From positions 181,871,981 to 181,935,980 of the forward strand of contig CM030366.1 of the NCBI GenBank assembly GCA_017893485.1: 64,000 bases of DNA, in the 5' to 3' direction. Shown here in pieces: positions 57,926 through 64,000 of this stretch. The notes under the pieces were generated by a model that did not search any database, was not told the DNA's origin, and saw only the letters and a list, made by a program, of their open reading frames with translations. The number at the start of each line of letters is the position of its first letter. The stretch's first letter is position 1. The DNA comes from Hemerocallis citrina. Taxonomy: Eukaryota; Streptophyta; Magnoliopsida; Asparagales; Asphodelaceae. The translations under genes and the position numbers were made by a program.

Positions 57926-57987
57926 TTTGATTAAAGGCCTTAGATAGAAAGACAAAAATAATTTACAAGGAAAATATGGGAAAAAGA

Positions 57988-58000
57988 AGATCTTTATTGA
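57988..58000 (-). terminator. Possible polyadenylation signal for Tat gag-pol
   Basis: The minus strand reads ATCAATAAAGATC about 110 bp after the integrase stop. Confidence 0.4.
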
Positions 58001-58107
58001 TAACTGCTAATCGGCTGCTTCTATGTTGCAAGCCGTTATTACAATGACACAAATAAAGAAGCATAATACAAGTGAAAAGATGGGAATGACTCGACACTTG
58101 AAGTTAC

Positions 58108-59249
58108 TCAGAGAGGCATTGAGGCGCTCTCTTGGTACTTCAGTAGGTGGTCGGCATTCCAAGCCATGGGTATCTCTCTGCCTTCAAGGTCTTCAAGACG
58201 GTACGTCCCGGGCCGAACTACCTTGGTGATCTTGTAGGGTCCTTCCCAATTGGGGGCTAGCTTACTCTTTTGGCTGGGGAAGGAGATAGCTAGTTTTCTG
58301 AGGACCAAGTCCCCTTCCGTGAGATTGGTGGGACGGATCCTTTTGTTGTAGGCCTGCTCAATTCTTCTTCGGTAGTTTTGCTGGCGGATTGAAGTGCTTT
58401 CACGGAGCTCATCAACTAAGTCCAAATTCCCCCGAAGCTCTCTGGCATTCTGCTCTTCTTCATAGGCCATAAGGCGAGGAGATGGTAGACCGACTTCCAA
58501 GGGGATCACAGCTTCGGACCTATAGGTGAGATTGAATGGCGACTCACCTGTGGGGGTCCGTTTCGTAGTGCGGTAGTTCCACAGTACGTTGGGAAGCTGT
58601 TCTGCCCATAAGCCTTTAGCCGCCTTATCTAGCCTTTTCTTGATACCGGAGAGGATCTGTCGGTTGGCATTTTCTACTTGGCCATTTAATTGAGGATGGG
58701 AGACAGAGACGAAGCATTGCTGAATGGCGAGGTCTTCACACAGAGATCGGAATGCGGCCCTTGTAAACTGTGTTCCATTATCTGTTATTAGGACCTGAGG
58801 CACGCCGAACCTACAGATAACGTTTTTCCAAAAGGACTGCAGCACCTTGTTCTCAGTGATTGTAGCCCTATCCACTTAGAGAAGTAGTCGATCGCCACAA
58901 CTAGAAATTTGAGTTGACCGGGAGCTGGTGGAAACAGGCCTAGTAAATCCATCCCCCACATCGCAAAGGTAATCGAGCTTGAGAGAGACGTGAGTTGAGC
59001 TTGGGGTAGGCGACGAATGTTAGAGTACTGCTGACAGGAGCTGCATTGCTGGACATGTCGTTTGGCATCCTGTAGGAGAGTAGGCCAGAAGTACCCGTAG
59101 TTTAACACTTTCCTTGCAAGGAACCTCGACCCTGAATGGGCTCTGCCTATACCTTCGTAGAGTTCTTGCAAGGCATATGAGGCTTCTTCCGGGGAGAGGC
59201 ATCTCAAGTAGGGTTTGCCGTCTACTTGGGTGTAGGAGCGTTTGTACAA
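58108..59249 (-). pseudogene. Tat integrase
   Basis: The N-terminal zinc-binding part (58788-59249) has RAHSGSRFLARKVLNYGYFW and CSSCQQ. The first catalytic Asp lies in VVAIDYFSKWI. A frame change near 58870 leads into the second frame with ITDNGTQF (second Asp) and NGQVENANR (Glu), completing DDE, followed by KLAPNWEGPYKITKVV and YRLEDLEGREIPMAWNADHL, the GPY/F C-terminal module. Integrase joins the DNA copy to the host chromosome. The break just after the first Asp disables this copy. The stop is TGA-type at 58108. Confidence 0.9.
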
Positions 59250-59252
59250 GAC

Positions 59253-60386
59253 TCATTCAACAAGGGAGTACCACTCCGCTCTGGTTCGGATTCGACGGGC
59301 TTCTTTAGGGTCTTCGGGGAGGATCCCATCCTTGAGGAATTCTATCAAAGGTTTCATCCAGTTGTCCTGAAGCTGGACAGACAGTGACTCCATTGAGTCG
59401 GGGGTTTCTTCTTCTATGCTCGGTCTTAGGAGCACTTCAATCAGGACGGTCTGCTCGAGACCTTGAAGGAAGGAGGAGGCCAAATTGGAGAGGGCATCTG
59501 CTTGGGAATTTTCTTCTCTGGGGATCCGCTGGATTTGGGCCTCTTCGAATGAAGCCATGAGACTTTGGACCTTGGCTAGGTACTTAGCCATTCGGTCGTC
59601 TCGTGCCTCGTACTCCCCTAAGACTTGGTTCACAACTAGCTGCGAGTCACTGAATATCCAGAGACGTTGTACCCCTGCCTTGCGAGCCATGCCAAGGCCG
59701 GCTATAAGGGCTTCGTACTCCGCTTCGTTGTTGGAGGCCTTAAAATTGATGCGTAGGGAGTATTGGAGAACAAAGTCATCTGGGCCTGCCAGAATGACCC
59801 CGGCTCCGCTCCCTTCGGTGCAAGAGGACCCGTCTACATACACTGTCCAGATAGGAGGCCCGTTTGCTGCTTGACTGACCTCTGGTATGGTGCTCTCAAC
59901 AATAAATTCAGCTAAGGCTTGAGCCTTGATTGCGGTCTGAGGCTGGTATGATATGTCATGCTGACTCAGCTTGATCGACCACTTCATCAGACGGCCGGAG
60001 GTCTCGGGTTTGTGTAGAACTTGCTTAAGCGGCTGGTCGGTAAGAACGACCACAGAATGGGATTGAAAATAAGGGCAGAGCTTCCTAGCTGCCATAACTA
60101 CGGCGTACGCCATCTTCTCCAATCTTGGGTACCAGAGCTCGGCATCCCGAAGTACTTTGCTCACGTAATAGATGGGCTTCTGGGCCTTGTCTTCTTCCCT
60201 CACTAGGACAGCACTGAGGGTTTGCTCGGAGGGAGCTAAGTAGAGGTAGAGTTTTCCCCCGGGGATAGGCTTGCTGAGAAGAGGGGGATTGACTAGATAG
60301 GCCTTTAGCTGATCGAACGATTCTTGCTGCTGCTGACCCCACTCGAAGCCCTTAGCCCCCTGAGGGCTTTGAAAAAAGGAAGACAC
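59253..60386 (-). pseudogene. Tat RT connection, RNase H and second (archaeal-type) RNase H
   Basis: A 377-codon open frame. Early residues (EQTLSAVLVREED, KPIYYVSKVLRDAE, RYPxLEKMAYAVVMA-like YPRLEKMAYAVVMA) are the gypsy RNase H region. From about residue 185, VYVDGSSCTEGSG, SNNEAEYEALIAGL, SDSQLVVNQV and QADALSNLASSF form a second RNase H with D-E-D-D residues, the extra domain typical of Tat elements. It then runs into the linker before integrase. The frame is intact over this stretch but separated from RT by frame changes near 60375 and 60590. Confidence 0.9.
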
Positions 60387-61245
60387 TTCTCTCCTGACTT
60401 AGACAGGAAGCACCCTATGGCTGCGAGGTGACCAGTGAGCTTCTAAACCTCTTTCACACTTTTGGGAGGGGCCATGTCCAGTATGGCTTTGATCTTCTCG
60501 GGGTTGGCTTCGATTCCTCTTTGGCTGACCATGAAGCCTAGGAACTTTCCCGACGAGACTCCGAACGCACACTTGTTCGGGTTGAGCCTCATACGTGCTT
60601 CCTCAACACATCAAATGCTTCTTGGAGATCGGCAACATGGTCGGCCCCATGGATGCTTTTAACGAGCATATCATCAACATACACTTCCATGTTTCGGTCG
60701 ATCTGATTCTGGAAGACTTTATTGACTAGGCACTTGTAGGTGGCACCTGCATTCTTCAGCCCGAAGGGCATTACCCTATAGCAATAAAGTCCTTGATCGG
60801 TGACGAAGGAGGTCTTCGGGATATCCGGGAGGAACATTCAGATTTGGTTATACCCGGAGAAGGCATCCATAAAGCTGAGCAGCTCATGACCCGAAGTAGC
60901 GTCGATCAAGGTGTCGATGCTTGGGAGAGGGAATGGATCTTTAGGGCATGCTTTGTTCAGGTCCGTGAAGTCGATACAAATTCTCCAAGTTTCGTTGGCC
61001 TTCTTAACCATAACAACATTAGAGAGCCATTCGGGATAGTTAACTTCTTGTATGAATCGGGCCTTCAAGAGTTTGTCCACTTCTTCCTTTATGGCTTGTT
61101 GGCGCTCAAGGGCAAATTTGCGCCTTTTCTGTTGGACCGGTTTGGACCCCGGAGCAACGCTTAGGTGGTGGACGAGGAGCTCCTCGGAGATTCCTGGCAT
61201 GTCGGCAGCCGACCAGGCGAAGAGGTCATGGTTCTTTCTGATGCA
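60387..61245 (-). pseudogene. Tat reverse transcriptase
   Basis: Reading from 61200 down: VQQKRRKFALERQQAIKEEV, VVMVKKANETWRICIDFTDL, FMDAFSGYNQI, then an in-frame TGA (60838-60840) where related elements have Arg, then FVTDQGLYCYRVMPFGLKNA and the catalytic YVDDMLVKS. A frame change near 60590 leads to [19 protein letters not shown] and a TAG (60443-60445) where Gln is usual. RT copies the element RNA into DNA in cytoplasmic particles. The fingers-palm order and YVDD box are clear; two stops and two frame changes disable it. Confidence 0.92.
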
Positions 61246-61830
61246 TTAGACTATGTCGGAACATAGGGCAGACGGGAGGGTCTTGCTAATAAAGAACTTG
61301 CGGTTCGGATCTTGCTCGGAAAAGAGCACTTCCTCCAACTCATCCACCGGTTCGGACATAGGTTGGGCGTTCCCTTGGGGAATCTCAAGAGTCTCGAGGG
61401 AGAGGACGAGACCCCCGGTGGAGTTCATGTAACACTTGCGGGCCATCTCTTGACTACCTCTTACTTTCCCTACACCTGACTTGGTGGGGAACTTCATCTT
61501 GAGATGATAAGCCAACGGGATGGCTTCTAAAGCAGCTAGGCCAGGTCGGCCTAGGATCACATTGTAAGTAGCAGGGATGCCAACGACCATGAAATCCATC
61601 GGCTCCGTCCGGGTAGTAGGAGTTTTGCCAGCAGTTACATCGTGGGTAATTACCATTTCGATAGTCACTGGCACTCCCGTGAACCCATGGAGCGTGTAGC
61701 CGGCGGGCTTGAGCCTGTCCCGCGATAGCTTGAGTCCTCGAAAAGCCGCGAGGAAGAGGATGTTAACGGAACTACCATTGTCCACCAGTATCCTCTCCAC
61801 TTTAAAATTTGCCATATGGAGGTTGATCAC
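61246..61830 (-). pseudogene. Tat aspartic protease region
   Basis: The frame contains RILVDNGSSVNILF, where the protease active site in Tat elements is D-x-G-S-S, and later TYNVILGRPGLAALEAIP, the conserved (Y/F)NxILGRPxL flap-end block. It cleaves the Gag-Pol polyprotein. This frame is open over 194 codons and its end (61246) is close to the RT start in a different frame. It is preceded by 61830-62102 in another frame, which links back to gag. Confidence 0.85.
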
Positions 61831-62102
61831 TAGCGCGTCGTAATGGGGGGTTCGGACTCCTTCCAGGTTTTCATCTGAGAAAGTGATCGGGACTCCGAGG
61901 CCTTTGGAAGGGGGTATGCCATGAACCGAATTGACTTCTCATATGAAAGCCTTCCGGGAAGAGTTGGAGATTCCCCCAATGGGACCTCCATGAATGAGAT
62001 GCAAGATGCGCTCCACTTCAAACTCGAGAGTCTCGTCGCGTCTTTCGGGACGCTTATTAGCCCCCTGGGGGGAGGAGGGAGATCAATTCGGTCCTTCCTC
62101 AC

Positions 62103-63859
62103 AAATTTAGACAGCTGTCCCCTCTGGATGAGGGCCTCAATTTCATTCTTCAGGGCCCGACAATCGTTGGTGTCGTGGCCGTGGTCCCGGTGATATCAGC
62201 ACCACTTTTCCTTGTCCCTCTTCTTGCCGAGGGTGTTCATCTTCGAGGCAGGAGGCAGAACTCCTTCCTTCTCGACTTTCATGAGAATGGTAGAGATGTT
62301 GGCTAAGAGGGGTAAACTTCTCAAATCTGGGAGGCGGGCGGTGTTGGCCCCCGTTGTCTTTCTGGAGCTTTTTAGCTCCCTCTTCTTCAGCTGCCTTTCT
62401 CTTGGTCCCGGAGGAAGACCCCTCAAAAGAGGGGCGATGTTCAGCTTCCTCAGCCCGGATATACTTCTCGCTTCTGAGAAGAAGGTCGGAGAAGTTTTGC
62501 GGGGGCTTCTTGGCTAGGGAGGATCGAAGGCTCGAATTGAGGACGTTCGACTGGAAGGCTGTAGCGGCGACCGATTGGTCAAGAGAGGCAATGGACCTAG
62601 CTTCCGCGGTAAACTGCTTCACATAATCTCTCAGCTTCTCACCCTTCTTCTGACTGAGGTAGAGTAGCGAAATACTAGTCTTCTCGGTACGGCGGCTACT
62701 CACGAAGTGGGTGACGAAGAGGGTCTTAAATTGTTCAAAGGAGAATATGGAGGATGGGGCAAGACGAGAGTACCATTCTCGGGCTGGACCCTTGAGAGTA
62801 GCTAGGAAGGTTTTGCACAGTAGAGCATCGGAAGCTTGGTGGATCAATATGAGGGTCTTGAAGCTCTTGATGTGGTCCACAGGGTCAGACTCCCCAGAGT
62901 AAGTCTCAAACTGCGGGGGCTTGAAGCCCATTGGAACGGGCGCCTCCATAATTGTTCGAGAGAAGGGAGGTCAGCTTGGACAGAGGGTCCGTCCTCTTAG
63001 CTCCTCTTCTTTATCCAGTTGGCCGAGGCACCCCTCCATCTGGTGGAGACGGTGGTAGACCGCATCGTCCCTTCGACGGTAGCCAAACGAGCCTCTGGAC
63101 TCATCTTGGTAAGAAGGGAAGCACGGAGTTCGGCGACGGTAGCTGGGGGAATGACGAGGATTGTGATGGCGGTGACTCAGAGCTTGAGGAGGGGTTAAGG
63201 ACCGATGGTGAGGACTTTGGACCTAAGGAGGAGTGGAGACCCTCTGAGCATTGTTGTTGTTCGGCCGGAGGTTGAGGGCTTGCAAGATGGTTGCTTGAAA
63301 TTGCTGGAATTCGACACGGGTGATAGGTGCGTTATCATCCCTCGGGGGCTGCCGATCAGCGGGAGAACGGTGTCTTCTTCTATGGTACTCAGGGGACTCT
63401 CTCCGCCCCCTACGAGGAGGGGTCCTCCTGTGGTCGCGGCGAAGAGGAGATCGCTCATTTGGACGTTCCGGGCGGGAGGCTCCTTCATGGGCCCGCCTTT
63501 CATCCAAACGGTGGCGAAGGTCCTCCTTTTTCTGTCGGTTGAGCAGGGTATTGCAGAGGTCTTCGGAAGGCCGGGGGTTTTAAGATGCCATTGAATCAGT
63601 AGAAGGGTTGTGTACGGAGATGCGGTCTCGATGAGGAGCTTGCTTCTGAGGGTTGGGACGAGAGGCCCCTGTGCCGGCATTCTAGGGCCTGAGCGGAGCC
63701 CTTTGGGATTGAAGATTCTGAAGAGGAGGTTGGTCCTGCTGCGGGGGCTGATCAGGTTGTGGTGGGAGTTGCCCCTGTGGCTGGACGGTTTGGAGGGGGT
63801 GGTTGAGGAGGAGTGGGTCCACAGTTGGACCCTTTGGATCTCAGTTTTTGGGGAGGCAT
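62103..63859 (-). pseudogene. Tat gag
   Basis: The likely start ATG is at 63857-63859 (MPPQKLRSKGSN), followed by Pro-rich sequence with frame breaks. 63223-63507 is an Arg-rich tract with RVEFQQFQATILQALNL. 62143-62949 holds the retrotransposon gag domain (PF03732): YSGESDPVDHIKSFKTLI, LKGPAREWYSRL and FVTHFVSSRRTEKTSISLLY. A zinc-knuckle-like WC-YHRDHGHDTNDCRALK follows near 62145-62205 with an in-frame TGA at 62196-62198. Gag forms the particle and binds RNA. At least two frame changes and one stop are present. Confidence 0.88.
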
Positions 63860-63907
63860 GACTGGAGGTGATCTTAACCAAGGAAAGAGGAAGGATCGCT
63901 ATTTGTG

Positions 63908-63930
63908 AGTTCCCACAGACGGTGCCAATC
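63908..63930 (-). promoter_or_regulatory. Primer-binding region of the Tat element
   Basis: The minus strand after the LTR reads GATTGGCACCGTCTGTGGGA, the usual post-LTR sequence of Tat/Athila elements. Confidence 0.75.
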
Positions 63931-64000
63931 TGTTACTGCTAAATCTTGTATGGAAGCAAACAGATAGAATTTGTGGATTCTTAGGGATACCGAATAGCCA
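63931..64000 (-). repeat. 5' LTR of the Tat element, cut by the window edge
   Basis: The 70 visible bases match 51539-51608 apart from a few changes (for example TTGTATGGAAGC against TGGTGTGGGGGC). Confidence 0.92.

Larger units (their letters stand above)
51539..64000 (-). mobile_element. Tat-lineage Gypsy retrotransposon, runs off the window
   Basis: The left LTR is 51539-52107. The right LTR starts at 63931 with the same TGTTACTGCTAAATCT and continues outside. On the minus strand the primer region reads GGCACCGTCTGTGGGAACTC after the right LTR, a hallmark of the Tat/Athila group. The order gag, protease, RT, RNase H, second RNase H, integrase, then a long 3' region with an opposite-strand gene and satellites is that of Tat elements. 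It is inserted into LTR 2 of the TRIM. More than 12.4 kb is visible. Confidence 0.92.

Noticed and set aside
57020..57934. Overlapping frames in R2 and R3
   Set aside because: Same cause: unit lengths keep several frames open. The repeated peptide is an artefact of the satellite.
59114..63861. Plus-strand frames opposite gag-pol
   Set aside because: They are shadows of gag, protease, RT, RNase H and integrase, whose motifs are clear on the minus strand.

Overview
This is a repeat-dominated stretch of a flowering-plant nuclear genome, probably a eudicot; the sequence does not fix the species. The evidence is the mix of plant Copia, Tat and chromovirus LTR elements, CACTA, Mutator, hAT and Tourist DNA transposons, short Helitrons, GT-AG introns and long (TA)n tracts. 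I see no intact host gene. Host-like coding remains are limited to two exons of a FabG-type 3-oxoacyl-ACP reductase and a few unassigned exon-like pieces. Most boundaries rest on target-site duplications (TSDs) and terminal motifs read directly from the sequence, so insertion order can be inferred.

Left part (1-19 kb). A CACTA-type terminus lies near 1.1 kb. Copia derivative A (1714-8888, TSD AGAAG) contains miniature LTR element B (2392-4064, TSD AAGGG) and a second Copia derivative C (4827-8107, minus, TSD CGGGG). A hAT element (9350-10155, TSD GTTTGGAT) holds a small Helitron. Solo LTR E (11304-19018, TSD CTAAC) is split by a decayed full-domain Copia F (11590-18630). F itself carries a Tourist MITE, three palindromic MITEs in TA tracts and an inverted Helitron.

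Middle part (19-36 kb). A 166-bp LINE-like insert with an 18-bp TSD is followed by the deepest nest. Copia derivative D (minus, 21267-35724) is split by a CACTA element (21319-33725, TSD CGA). The CACTA holds a foldback Mutator element, a 7.9-kb Mutator element (TSD TAAATTTTG) with a recognisable transposase pseudogene, the FabG exons and a second Tourist MITE. The transposase gene is itself split by a 3.35-kb solo LTR (TSD GTTTG).

Right-middle part (36-50 kb). This is a field of MITEs, Helitron ends, foldbacks and microsatellites, a hAT transposase C-terminal fragment, and two nested chromovirus-like LTRs, one a clean 4.0-kb solo LTR with TSD AGTAA.

Right part (50-64 kb). A TRIM-like element (520-bp LTR, 270-bp interior) is interrupted by a large Tat-lineage Gypsy element on the minus strand that runs off the window. 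The Tat element has gag, protease, RT, RNase H, a second RNase H and integrase remains, all disabled. On the opposite strand it carries a three-exon gene with its own TATA box, bracketed by arrays of one satellite family, with a separate exact 116-bp satellite beyond.

No coding element looks intact as read. Premature stops in the Tat element are of C-to-T type, as expected from decay of methylated cytosines.
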